Of a stretch of DNA of 64,000 bases, positions 8,037-16,438 are shown in pieces. The notes beneath the pieces are model-generated. The model was not told the origin of the DNA and searched no databases. It was given only the letters and a program-made list of their open reading frames with translations. The DNA is taken from positions 1 through 64,000 of the forward strand of contig JADJCH010000012.1 of NCBI GenBank assembly GCA_016703325.1, written 5' to 3'. The number at the start of each line of letters is the position of its first letter. The first letter of the stretch is position 1. This DNA comes from Burkholderiales bacterium. Its GTDB lineage: Bacteria; Pseudomonadota; Gammaproteobacteria; Burkholderiales; Burkholderiaceae_C. Made by a program: the position numbers and the translations under genes.

Positions 8037-9260
8037 ATGAACCCATTGCTCCAGCGCCTGCAGCCCTACCCCTTTGAACGGCTGCGGGGCCTTTTCCAGG
8101 GCGTGACGCCCAACCCCGACCTGCGCCCGATCAGCCTGGGCATCGGCGAGCCCAAGCACCCCACCCCACCCTTCCTGAAGGAACGGCTGACCGGCTCCCT
8201 GGACGGCCTGGCCGGTTACCCGGCCACCGGCGGCGAGGCAGCGATGCGCCGCGCCTGCGCCGGCTGGCTGCAGCGCCGCTACGGCGTGGAGGTGGATCCG
8301 GCCACGCAGGTGCTGCCCTGCAACGGCACGCGCGAGGCGCTGTTCTCCCTGGCGCAGACGGTGCTGGATCCGAACCGGCACGTCGGCGCCGGGGGGCCGG
8401 TGGTGGTCTGCCCGAACCCGTTCTATCAGATCTACGAAGGCGCAGCCTATCTGGGCGGAGCCACGCCGGTGTTCGCCAACAGCGACCCGGCTCGCAACTT
8501 TGCGGCGGATTGGTCGCAGATCGACGAGGCCACCTGGGCGCGCTGCCAGCTGCTCTACGTCTGCTCGCCGGGCAACCCCACCGGTGCGGTGGTGCCGCTG
8601 GAAGAATGGGCCCGGCTGTTCGAGCTGAGCGACCGCTTCGGTTTTGTGATCGCCTCGGACGAGTGCTACTCCGAGATCTACTTCCGCGACGAGCCGCCGC
8701 TGGGCGGCCTGGAAGCGGCGCAGAAGCTGGGTCGGAAGGATTTTGAGCGGCTGGTGCTGCTGACCAGCCTGTCCAAGCGCTCGAACGTGCCGGGCCTGCG
8801 CTCCGGTTTTGTGGCCGGCGACGCCCACATCCTGAAGAACTTCCTGCTCTACCGCACCTACCACGGCAGTGCGATGCCCCTGCCGGTGCAGCAGGCCAGC
8901 ATTGCCGCCTGGGATGACGAGGCCCATGTGGTGGACAACCGCGAGCTCTACCGACGCAAGTTCGCCCAGGTGACTCCCGTGCTGGCCGAGGTGATGGACG
9001 TGCGCCTGCCCGACGCCGGCTTCTACCTCTGGGCCCGCGTGCCCGACAACGTCTGCGACGGCAGTGACACCCGTTTCGCCCGGGAACTGCTGGCTCAATA
9101 CAATGTCACGGTTCTGCCGGGCAGTTACCTGGCCCGCGAAGCCCATGGCAGCAACCCCGGGGCGGGGCGGGTGCGCATGGCCTTGGTGGCGGGTGTCGAT
9201 GAATGCCTCGAGGCGGCCCAGCGCATCGCCGGCTTCATCCGCCAGGCCCGCGGCGGCTGA
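8037..9260 (+). CDS. dapC: Succinyldiaminopimelate transaminase
   Basis: A 407-residue class I/II PLP aminotransferase. The PLP lysine lies in TSLSKRSNVPGLRSGF, and the cofactor region includes SPGNPTGAVV. In the succinylase branch of lysine/diaminopimelate synthesis it converts N-succinyl-2-amino-6-ketopimelate to N-succinyl-LL-diaminopimelate. The start at 8037 is chosen because MNPLLQRLQPYPFERLR is the usual N-terminus, while the longer frame adds unrelated sequence. dapD follows after 42 bp and dapE lies two genes on, so three successive-pathway enzymes are clustered. Confidence 0.93.
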   Translation: MNPLLQRLQPYPFERLRGLFQGVTPNPDLRPISLGIGEPKHPTPPFLKERLTGSLDGLAGYPATGGEAAMRRACAGWLQRRYGVEVDPATQVLPCNGTREALFSLAQTVLDPNRHVGAGGPVVVCPNPFYQIYEGAAYLGGATPVFANSDPARNFAADWSQIDEATWARCQLLYVCSPGNPTGAVVPLEEWARLFELSDRFGFVIASDECYSEIYFRDEPPLGGLEAAQKLGRKDFERLVLLTSLSKRSNVPGLRSGFVAGDAHILKNFLLYRTYHGSAMPLPVQQASIAAWDDEAHVVDNRELYRRKFAQVTPVLAEVMDVRLPDAGFYLWARVPDNVCDGSDTRFARELLAQYNVTVLPGSYLAREAHGSNPGAGRVRMALVAGVDECLEAAQRIAGFIRQARGG

Positions 9261-9302
9261 ACGTTCCATTGCTCTTCCAACCCAAGACTTCCACTCTCCC
9301 CC

Positions 9303-10136
9303 ATGTCCAGCCAACTCCAGCAAGTCATCGAAGCCGCGTGGGACAACCGCGCCAACCTGTCCGTCAGCGTCGCTCCGGCGGAGGTGCGTGAGGCTGTGGC
9401 CCATGTGATCGGTGAGCTCGATGCCGGCCGCATCCGGGTGGCCGAGCGCCAGGGCGTGGGCCAGTGGCAGGTGAACCAGTGGATCAAGAAGGCGGTGCTG
9501 CTGAGCTTTCGCCTCAACGACAACCTGGTGCAGGGCGGCGGCGACCTGACCTTCTTCGACAAGGTGCCCACCAAGTACGCCGGCCTGAGCGATGCCGAGC
9601 TGCGCGCCACCGGCGTGCGTGTGGTGCCGCCTGCCGTGGCACGCCGCGGCAGCTTCGTGGCCGCAGGTGCGATCCTGATGCCCTCCTACGTCAACATCGG
9701 CGCATACGTGGACTCGGGCACGATGGTCGACACCTGGGCCACCGTCGGCTCCTGTGCGCAGATCGGCAAGAACGTGCACCTCTCCGGCGGCGTGGGCATC
9801 GGCGGCGTGCTGGAGCCGCTGCAGGCCAACCCGACCGTGATTGAGGACAACTGCTTCATCGGCGCGCGCTCGGAGGTGGTCGAAGGCGTGATCGTCGAAG
9901 AGAACTCGGTGCTGGGCATGGGCGTGTACGTCGGCCAGAGCACCCCCATTTTCGACCGTGCCACCGGCGAGATTTCCTATGGCCGCATCCCCAGCGGCTC
10001 GGTGGTGGTCAGCGGCAACCTGCCCAAAAAGGCCGCCAACGGTGCCGACTACAGCATGTACGCGGCCATCATCGTCAAGCGCGTGGACGCCCAGACCCGC
10101 TCCAAGACCAGCATCAACGACCTGCTGCGCGATTGA
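9303..10136 (+). CDS. dapD: Tetrahydrodipicolinate N-succinyltransferase
   Basis: A 277-residue left-handed beta-helix acyltransferase that moves succinyl from succinyl-CoA to tetrahydrodipicolinate, the entry to the succinylase branch. Hexapeptide repeats run from about residue 115 to 230 (AGAILMPSYVNIGAYVDSG, then VGSCAQIGKNVHLSGGVGIGG and CFIGARSEVVEGVIVEE). Length matches the usual 270-275 residues. It lies between dapC and pilU, all in one direction. Confidence 0.96.
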   Translation: MSSQLQQVIEAAWDNRANLSVSVAPAEVREAVAHVIGELDAGRIRVAERQGVGQWQVNQWIKKAVLLSFRLNDNLVQGGGDLTFFDKVPTKYAGLSDAELRATGVRVVPPAVARRGSFVAAGAILMPSYVNIGAYVDSGTMVDTWATVGSCAQIGKNVHLSGGVGIGGVLEPLQANPTVIEDNCFIGARSEVVEGVIVEENSVLGMGVYVGQSTPIFDRATGEISYGRIPSGSVVVSGNLPKKAANGADYSMYAAIIVKRVDAQTRSKTSINDLLRD

Positions 10137-10232
10137 TCGGCCGAGCCGCTCAGGCACCGGTGGCCTGCCACCCGTGCCCGGGCCTGCTTCAGTGCCTGTG
10201 ACACCAGAACCACACCACGAGGGGAACCCCGC

Positions 10233-11456
10233 ATGACTGCCGGCACGAAGAACATGGAGCGCATCCTGCGCCTGATGGCGGAGAAGCGCGCTTCGGACGT
10301 CTTCCTGTCGGCCAACATGCCGGTGCTGATCAAGATCCACGGGCAGATCCTGCAGCTCACGCAGGAACAGCTCGGCCCCACCCAGCCGCGCCAGCTGCTG
10401 GCGGAGATGGTGTCGGCCACCCAGCTGGAAGAGCTGGAGGAAACCGGCGAGCTGAACCTGGGCATCCAGCTGCAGGGCGTGGGCACCTTTCGCCTCTCGG
10501 CCTTCAAGCAGCGCGGTACGGTGGCAGCGGTGTTCCGCTGCATCCCCACCGACATCCCGGCGCTGGACACCCTGCACCTGCCCGAGGCGCTGAGCTCGCT
10601 GTCGATGGCCAAACGCGGCCTGGTGCTGATGGTGGGCGCCACCGGCACCGGCAAGAGCACCACGCTGGCTTCGATGATCCAGCACCGCAACCGCTCGATG
10701 GCCGGGCACATCCTGACCATCGAAGACCCGATCGAGTTCCTCTTTCCCAACCTGAAGTCGGTGGTCAACCAGCGCGAGGTGGGCCGCGACGTGCAGTCCC
10801 TTCAGATCGGCCTGAAGAACGCCATGCGCCAGGCGCCGGACTGCCTGTTCATCGGCGAGATCCGCGACCGCGAGACCATAAGTGCAGCGCTGTCCTACGC
10901 GCTGTCCGGGCACCTGGTGCTGTCGACCATGCACGCCAACAACAGCCACCACGCACTCAACCGCATCCTGTCGTTCTACACGCCGGAGGCCCGCCCGGCC
11001 CTGCTCACCGACCTGTCCTCCGGCCTCAAGGCGGTGGTGTCTCAGCGGCTGCTGCGTTCCACCCGCGGCGGCCGGGTACCGGCCGCGGAGGTGCTGCTCA
11101 ACACCCAGCTGGTGTCCGAGCTGATCGACCAGGGCAACTTCAGCGGCGTCAAGGATGCGATGGAACGCTCCATCGCCGAAGGCTCGCAGACCTTCGAGCA
11201 GGACATCGCCCGCCTGATCACCGAAGGCATCGTCACCCGTGACGAGGGCCTGTCCCACGCCGACTCGCCCACCAACCTGCTCTGGCGCCTGCAGAACGAC
11301 CTGGTGCAGAGCAAACGCCTGAGCGAATCAGAGCAGGAGGCCGCCCCCGGCCCCTCCTTCACCGAAATCACGCTGGACGTGCACACCCCTGCGGAAACCA
11401 AGGGCCGCCAGCGCGCCACGCTGACCCGCATCGTTCCCGGCAAACCGCACGGCTGA
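10233..11456 (+). CDS. pilU: PilT/PilU-family twitching motility ATPase, PilU-like
   Basis: A 407-residue hexameric ATPase of the type IV pilus retraction group, acting at the inner-membrane base of the pilus. The Walker A loop is GATGTGKST at 135-143, followed by Asp-box (TIEDPIEF), Walker B (LFIGEIRDRET) and a His-box region (LVLSTMHANN). The N-terminal MERILRLMAEKRASDVF and the C-terminal tail of about 50 residues beyond the PilT core favour PilU over PilT. GAGGGGAA precedes the ATG. It sits between dapD and dapE, an arrangement I know from Burkholderiales, without an obvious functional link to lysine synthesis. Confidence 0.88.
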   Translation: MTAGTKNMERILRLMAEKRASDVFLSANMPVLIKIHGQILQLTQEQLGPTQPRQLLAEMVSATQLEELEETGELNLGIQLQGVGTFRLSAFKQRGTVAAVFRCIPTDIPALDTLHLPEALSSLSMAKRGLVLMVGATGTGKSTTLASMIQHRNRSMAGHILTIEDPIEFLFPNLKSVVNQREVGRDVQSLQIGLKNAMRQAPDCLFIGEIRDRETISAALSYALSGHLVLSTMHANNSHHALNRILSFYTPEARPALLTDLSSGLKAVVSQRLLRSTRGGRVPAAEVLLNTQLVSELIDQGNFSGVKDAMERSIAEGSQTFEQDIARLITEGIVTRDEGLSHADSPTNLLWRLQNDLVQSKRLSESEQEAAPGPSFTEITLDVHTPAETKGRQRATLTRIVPGKPHG

Positions 11457-11483
11457 CCGGCCGCGGCTCCCCACCCTTTGCGC

Positions 11484-12632
11484 ATGGACCACCCCACCCT
11501 CCGCCTGCTGGAAGAACTGATCTCCCGGCGCTCCCTGACTCCGGACGATGCCGGCTGCCAGGCCCTGATCGCCGAGCGGCTCGCCACACAGGGTTTCGAC
11601 TGCCACCCCCTGCCCTTCGGCCCGGCCGACGGCGTCGTCTGCAACCTCTGGGCGGTGCGCAGCGGCGGGCGTGAAGGCCCGACCCTGGTGCTGGCCGGGC
11701 ACACCGACGTGGTGCCCACCGGCCCGCTGGAGCAGTGGAGCTCCGACCCCTTCGTGCCCACCCACGCCGACGGCCAGCTCTACGGCCGCGGCGCCGCGGA
11801 CATGAAGTGTTCGCTCGCGGCCATGGTGGTGGCGGTGGAGGAGTTCGTCGCGGCCCATCCGGACCACGCCGGGCGCATCGCCTTCCTGCTCACCAGCGAC
11901 GAGGAAGGTCCCTCGGTGGACGGCACCGTCAAGGTCTGCGACTGGCTGGCCGCGCGCGGTGAGCGGCTGGACGCCTGCATCGTCGGCGAGCCCACCTCGG
12001 TCGAGCGCCTGGGCGACATGGTCAAGAACGGCCGGCGCGGCTCGCTCTCCGGCCGGCTCACCGTCCAGGGCATCCAGGGCCACATCGCCTACCCCGACCT
12101 GGCGCGCAACCCCATCCACCAGGCCCTGCCGGCGCTGGCCGAACTGGCCGCGCTGCGCTGGGACGAGGGCAATGACCACTTCCCGCCCACGAGCTGGCAG
12201 GTCTCCAACGCCCACGCCGGCACCGGCGCCACCAACGTGATTCCCGGCAGCTTCGTGCTGGACTTCAACTTCCGCTTCAGCACCGAATCCACCCCGGAGG
12301 GTCTGCAGGCCCGCCTGGAAGAGGTGCTGCGGCGCCACGGCCTGGAGTTCAACATCCGCTGGACCCTGGGTGGCCAGCCCTTCCTCACCCGACCGGGCCG
12401 ACTGCTGGGTGCGCTGTCCGGCGCCATCCGCGAGGTCACCGGCCTGGAGACCGAGCTGTCCACCACCGGCGGCACCTCGGACGGGCGCTTCATCGCCCGC
12501 ATCTGCCCGGAGGTGGTGGAGTTCGGCCCCATCAACGCCAGCATCCACAAGATCGACGAGCACACTGCGGTGGCCGACCTGGGGCCGCTCAAGCAGATCT
12601 ACCGCCGCACCCTGGAAGGGCTGCTGGCATGA
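11484..12632 (+). CDS. dapE: Succinyl-diaminopimelate desuccinylase
   Basis: A 382-residue M20-family metallopeptidase that hydrolyses N-succinyl-LL-diaminopimelate to LL-diaminopimelate and succinate. His73 and Asp75 (AGHTDVVPTG) are metal ligands, and the catalytic glutamate pair is in LLTSDEEGPSVDG. Later conserved segments are GRRGSLSGRLTVQGIQGH and TTGGTSDGRF. The ATG is preferred over an in-frame TTG two codons earlier. Its stop overlaps the prmB start by ATGA. It completes the dapC-dapD-dapE set. Confidence 0.95.
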   Translation: MDHPTLRLLEELISRRSLTPDDAGCQALIAERLATQGFDCHPLPFGPADGVVCNLWAVRSGGREGPTLVLAGHTDVVPTGPLEQWSSDPFVPTHADGQLYGRGAADMKCSLAAMVVAVEEFVAAHPDHAGRIAFLLTSDEEGPSVDGTVKVCDWLAARGERLDACIVGEPTSVERLGDMVKNGRRGSLSGRLTVQGIQGHIAYPDLARNPIHQALPALAELAALRWDEGNDHFPPTSWQVSNAHAGTGATNVIPGSFVLDFNFRFSTESTPEGLQARLEEVLRRHGLEFNIRWTLGGQPFLTRPGRLLGALSGAIREVTGLETELSTTGGTSDGRFIARICPEVVEFGPINASIHKIDEHTAVADLGPLKQIYRRTLEGLLA

Positions 12633-13603
12633 CCGACATTGACCTGTCGGAGCCCGCCGACGCCCATCCCCCTCCTCCCATCCCTCCTGTTGCCAGCCCC
12701 CCTCCTCCCGGCTCAGTCCCGGCAGGCAGCACCGTGCTCAGCCTGGTCGAAGCCATGGCCGGCCGCCTGCAGGAGGCCGGCGTCGCCTTTGGCCACGGCA
12801 CCACCAACGCCCACGACGAGGCCGCCTGGCTCACGCTGTGGAAACTCGGCCTGCCGGTGGACGCCCTGGACGAGGTGGCTGCCTCCCCGGTCAGCGCCGA
12901 ACGTGCCCGCCTGGTGGAGGCTGTGATCGAAGAACGCATCTCCACCCGCCAGCCCGCCGCCTACATCACCCGCGAGGCCTGGCTGCAGGGCGTGCCCTTC
13001 TACGTGGACGAACGCTGCATCGTGCCGCGCTCCTTCATCGCCGAGCTGCTCGGCGACCCGGCGCTGGGCATGCAGCTGGACGCCTGGCTGGGCGCCGACA
13101 CCCACCACGTCCTGGACCTGTGCACCGGCAACGGCAGCCTGGCCGTGCTGGCCGCGATGGCCTACCCGGAAGTGGATGTGGACGCCGCCGACATCTCCCC
13201 GGACGCGCTGGACGTGGCCCGCATCAACGTCCAGCGCCACGGCCTGGGCGAGCGCATCCGCCTCATCGCCAGCGACGGCCTGACGGCTCTGCCCCACCGC
13301 TACGACCTCATCCTCTGCAACCCGCCCTACGTCAACGCCAACTCCATGGCGGCGCTGCCGCAGGAGTACCGCGCCGAACCGGAGATCGCCCTGGCCGGCG
13401 GTGCCGACGGCATGGACTTCGTGCGCCGCCTGCTGAAGGACGCCCCGAACCACCTCACCCCGGGTGGCGTGCTGCTGCTGGAGATCGGCAACGAACGCGA
13501 GTTCTTCGAAGCCGCCTTCCCCCGACTGGAGGTGGTCTGGATGGAAGTCAGCGCCGGGGCGGATCAAGTGCTGCTGTTGACGCGGGAGGCGTTGGGGCGC
13601 TGA
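12629..13603 (+). CDS. prmB: 50S ribosomal protein L3 glutamine methyltransferase
   Basis: A 324-residue class I SAM methyltransferase of the HemK/PrmB family. The SAM-binding loop is LDLCTGNGSLAV near residue 162, and NPPY at 231-234 holds the amide of the substrate glutamine. PrmB modifies a conserved Gln of L3 during ribosome assembly. The first 30 residues are an unusual run of Pro and Ala (HPPPPIPP, SPPPPGSVP) absent from typical PrmB proteins, probably a disordered tail. It is translationally coupled to dapE. PrmC is the alternative, but a PrmC gene normally adjoins prfA. Confidence 0.85.
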   Translation: MTDIDLSEPADAHPPPPIPPVASPPPPGSVPAGSTVLSLVEAMAGRLQEAGVAFGHGTTNAHDEAAWLTLWKLGLPVDALDEVAASPVSAERARLVEAVIEERISTRQPAAYITREAWLQGVPFYVDERCIVPRSFIAELLGDPALGMQLDAWLGADTHHVLDLCTGNGSLAVLAAMAYPEVDVDAADISPDALDVARINVQRHGLGERIRLIASDGLTALPHRYDLILCNPPYVNANSMAALPQEYRAEPEIALAGGADGMDFVRRLLKDAPNHLTPGGVLLLEIGNEREFFEAAFPRLEVVWMEVSAGADQVLLLTREALGR

Positions 13604-13850
13604 GCTTCAACGCGGCCGCAGGGCGGGATCCCACAAGAGGCCCAGCGGGCAATCGGCACGCGCCTCGCCCAGACTGACACCCCTGCAGCTTCGCGTTCCC
13701 GACCCGGCCACTGTGGCGCCAACGGCACGTTGCGTCCGGCTTGACCTGTCCGGTCGCTGACACCCCGAAGATTGCGACAAAATGACGGTTTTGTTGCACG
13801 ACTGCGCGCTGCGTGCGATCAGCGAATCCGCAAAAGAGGACACCTCACCC

Positions 13851-14627
13851 ATGAAGTCTCTGAAGACCTTTGCCCGAGGACTGCTGGCTGCAGCGGCCTT
13901 GTGTGCCCTGGCCACCGGCACGCAGGCGCGCTCCTTCGAAGACATCAAGAAGGACGGCAAGATCAACATCGCCACCGAGGGTCAGTTCGCCCCGTTCAAC
14001 TACTTCCAGGGCGCCAGGCTCAGCGGCTTCGAGATCGAGGTGGCCGAGGCAATGGCCGCCAGGATGGGGGTGAAGGTGGAATGGAAGGCGCTGGGCTTCG
14101 ACGCCCTGCTCACCGGCCTGCGGCAGGACCGCTGGGACATGGTGATCGCCTCGCACGGCATCACCGAGGAGCGTGCCAAGGCGGTGACCTTCACCGACCC
14201 GCACTACTGCTCCGGCGGCGTGATCATCGCCAAGGATGCGGCCGTGCGCACGGCCAAGGACCTGGCCGGCAAGTCGATTGCCGTGCAGACCGGCACCAGC
14301 TACCTGGAGAACGTCAAGAAGCTGGCTGCGGTCAAGGAGATCAAGAATTTCCCGCAGGACACCGACGCCCGCGCCGCGCTGGTCAGCGGCCGGGTGGATG
14401 CCTGGGTGACCGACAAGTTCGTGGCGCTGAACTCCCTCAAGGCCAACCCGGACGCCGGCATGAAGATGGGTGACTTCCTCTTCGTGGAGCGCATCGCCTC
14501 GGCCGTGGCCAAGGGCAACACCGGCCTGGCCGCCGAGATCAACAAGGCGCTGGCGGCCATCCAGGCCGATGGCAGCTACGCGGCGATCTCGAAGAAGTGG
14601 TTCAACGAGGACATCCGCTGCAAGTGA
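13851..14627 (+). CDS. Polar amino-acid ABC transporter, periplasmic binding protein
   Basis: A 258-residue solute-binding protein (SBP_bac_3 fold). A Sec signal peptide (MKSLKTFARGLLAAAALCALA, cleavage after TQA) precedes a bilobed domain with EGQFAPFNYFQGARLSGFEIEVA and a typical DPHYCSGGVIIAKD hinge region. A GAGGA ribosome site precedes the ATG at 13851. It opens a run of binding protein, single permease, ATPase and porin. The family takes polar amino acids such as His, Arg, Gln or cystine; the ligand cannot be chosen from sequence. The 247 bp before it contain no gene I can support. Confidence 0.88.
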   Translation: MKSLKTFARGLLAAAALCALATGTQARSFEDIKKDGKINIATEGQFAPFNYFQGARLSGFEIEVAEAMAARMGVKVEWKALGFDALLTGLRQDRWDMVIASHGITEERAKAVTFTDPHYCSGGVIIAKDAAVRTAKDLAGKSIAVQTGTSYLENVKKLAAVKEIKNFPQDTDARAALVSGRVDAWVTDKFVALNSLKANPDAGMKMGDFLFVERIASAVAKGNTGLAAEINKALAAIQADGSYAAISKKWFNEDIRCK

Positions 14628-14716
14628 TGTGAGGCCGCCCGGGCCCGGGTGATGGGCTCTTCCATTGCGGCGGCTGCGGTCGCTGTGCCCTCTTCTTTGT
14701 TGTAGGGGCGAGTTCC

Positions 14717-15517
14717 TTGCTGGATTCCCTGGCTTCCCGTTTTCTGTCGATCTGGCCGGCCCACTGGTCCCGCCAGCGCAAGAGCAGCGCCACGATGCTG
14801 GCTTCTGCGCTGCTGATGATCGCCATCCTCTGGCTGATCACCATCCCGCTCGCCAGGGCGCCGGATCCCATCGGCAACAACGCCGAGCTGTTTGCCCAGG
14901 GCACCCGGGTGACGGTGATGCTGACCCTGGTGTCCGGCCTGGCCGGCGTGGTGCTGGGGCTGCTGGCCGCGCTGGGCAAGACCTCGCGGCTGCCGCCGCT
15001 GCGCTGGATCGCCAGCTTCTACATCTGGGTGATGCGGGGCACGCCGCTGCTGGTGCAGGTCCTGGCGGTGTACTTTGCGCTGCCGGAGCTGCACCCGGTC
15101 CTGCGGCTGGAGGAGTTCACCGCCGCCTGCGTTGCGCTGGCGCTCAACGTCGGGGCCTACAACGCCGAGGCCATCCGCTCCGGCCTGCAGGCGGTGCCCA
15201 AGGGGCAGATCGAGGCGGCCAAGGCGCTGGGGCTGTCGAAGTGGCACACCTTCATCGACATCACCTTTCCGCAGGCCTTCAAGATCGCCCTGCCGCCGCT
15301 GGTCAACAACGTGGTGGCGCTGCTGAAGGACTCCTCCCTGGCCTTCACCATCGGGGTGGTGGAACTCACCAACGCCGGCTCGCAGGTCAAGAGCACCTCC
15401 TTCCAGGCGGTGCCGGTGTTCATCGCCACCGCCGTCATCTACCTGGTGTTGACCACGGTGATGACGCAGTTCTCCGATGCGGTGGAGCGCCGCTTCGACA
15501 TCGAAGGGAAGTTATGA
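14717..15517 (+). CDS. Polar amino-acid ABC transporter permease
   Basis: A 266-residue inner-membrane permease of the HisMQ family with about five to six membrane segments and the EAA loop (EAAKALGLSKWHTFIDITFPQAF) that contacts the ATPase. MRGTPLLVQ marks the family. The only sensible start is a TTG at 14717 behind an AGGGGCG ribosome site; a later ATG would remove the N-terminal cytoplasmic segment. One permease gene implies a homodimer channel. It is separated from the ATPase gene by 139 bp holding a hairpin-rich repeat. Confidence 0.87.
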   Translation: MLDSLASRFLSIWPAHWSRQRKSSATMLASALLMIAILWLITIPLARAPDPIGNNAELFAQGTRVTVMLTLVSGLAGVVLGLLAALGKTSRLPPLRWIASFYIWVMRGTPLLVQVLAVYFALPELHPVLRLEEFTAACVALALNVGAYNAEAIRSGLQAVPKGQIEAAKALGLSKWHTFIDITFPQAFKIALPPLVNNVVALLKDSSLAFTIGVVELTNAGSQVKSTSFQAVPVFIATAVIYLVLTTVMTQFSDAVERRFDIEGKL

Positions 15518-15656
15518 ACCCCCCCCGTAGCGCCTGCGGCGCTCCCCCCCAGGGGGGCGCCCCCGGCGGACCGGCGCAGCCGGATCCGCGGCGGCTGCTG
15601 GCTGCCCTGCCTTCGTTGGGGCTGCCGTTGGAGCGTCTGTCTGAGCGGTTTGTGGC
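15518..15656. repeat. C/G-run intergenic hairpin repeat inside the ABC operon
   Basis: Right after the permease stop comes a C-run, then GTAGCGCCTGCGGCGCT, a second C-run and AGGGGGGCGC. Two stacked hairpins form (GCGCC/GGCGC and CCCCCC/GGGGGG), followed by a GC-rich tail. I recognise this kind of element as a dispersed extragenic repeat of Leptothrix/Rubrivivax-type Burkholderiales; copy number cannot be seen here. It may dampen transcription between permease and ATPase. Confidence 0.5.
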
Positions 15657-16394
15657 ATGACGAGTCCCTTCATTTCCGTCGAGGGGGTCAACAAGCACTT
15701 CGGCAGCCACCATGTGCTCAAGGACGTCAGCACGCAGTTCCAGGCGGGCGAGGTCACCGTGATCCTGGGTGCCTCCGGCTCGGGCAAGAGCACGCTGCTG
15801 CGCATGCTCAACCGGCTGGAGACGCACGACAACGGGCGCATCGTGGTCGATGGCATCGAGGTCAATGACGACGCCCGCCAGCTGGAGCGACTGCGTGCCG
15901 AGGTGGGCATGGTGTTCCAGCAGTTCAACCTCTTTCCGCACCTGACCGTGCTGGAGAACGTGGCGCTGGCGCCGCGCCGGGTGCGCGGGCTCAGCCGTGC
16001 CGCGGCCGAGGCCCGCGCCAAGGAACTGATCGAGCGGGTGGGCCTGGCGGCCCATGCGCACAAGCACCCCTTCCAGCTCTCGGGCGGGCAGCAGCAGCGC
16101 GTGGCCATCGCCCGCAGCCTGGCGATGCAGCCCAAGGTGATGCTGTTCGACGAGCCCACCTCCGCCCTCGACCCGGAGATGGTCAAGGAGGTGCTCGACG
16201 TGATGAAGGAACTGGCCCGCAGCGGCATGACCATGCTGGTGGTGACCCATGAGATGGGTTTTGCCCGCGAGGTGGCCGACCGGGTGCTCTTCATCGACCA
16301 GGGGCGCATCGCTGCCGATGCGCCGCCCGACGTCTTTTTTGCCGCCCAGGACAACGAGCGCATCCGCGCCTTCCTGGGCCTCATCGTTCATTGA
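15657..16394 (+). CDS. Polar amino-acid ABC transporter ATP-binding protein
   Basis: A 245-residue ABC ATPase of the GlnQ/HisP type. Walker A is GASGSGKST at 38-46, the Q-loop lies in VFQQFNLFPH, the signature is LSGGQQQR, Walker B is VMLFDEPTSALD and the switch His is in VVTHEMGF. Energises the upstream permease and binding protein. The DcaP-like porin gene follows 44 bp later. It is complete and normal in length. Confidence 0.93.
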   Translation: MTSPFISVEGVNKHFGSHHVLKDVSTQFQAGEVTVILGASGSGKSTLLRMLNRLETHDNGRIVVDGIEVNDDARQLERLRAEVGMVFQQFNLFPHLTVLENVALAPRRVRGLSRAAAEARAKELIERVGLAAHAHKHPFQLSGGQQQRVAIARSLAMQPKVMLFDEPTSALDPEMVKEVLDVMKELARSGMTMLVVTHEMGFAREVADRVLFIDQGRIAADAPPDVFFAAQDNERIRAFLGLIVH

Positions 16395-16438
16395 ACAGAC
16401 CTGCGTTCCTGCGACGGTTTCCCCAAGGAGAACAAGCC

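Noticed and set aside
5011..8040. Plus-strand frame of 1009 codons opposite katG
   Set aside because: Antisense shadow; katG is unambiguous.
7965..11258. Minus-strand frame of 1097 codons across dapC, dapD and pilU
   Set aside because: Spans three well-identified genes on the other strand; composition is typical of an antisense shadow.
13604..13850. Promoter for the amino-acid ABC operon
   Set aside because: TTGACC at 13741 has no acceptable -10 at the right distance.
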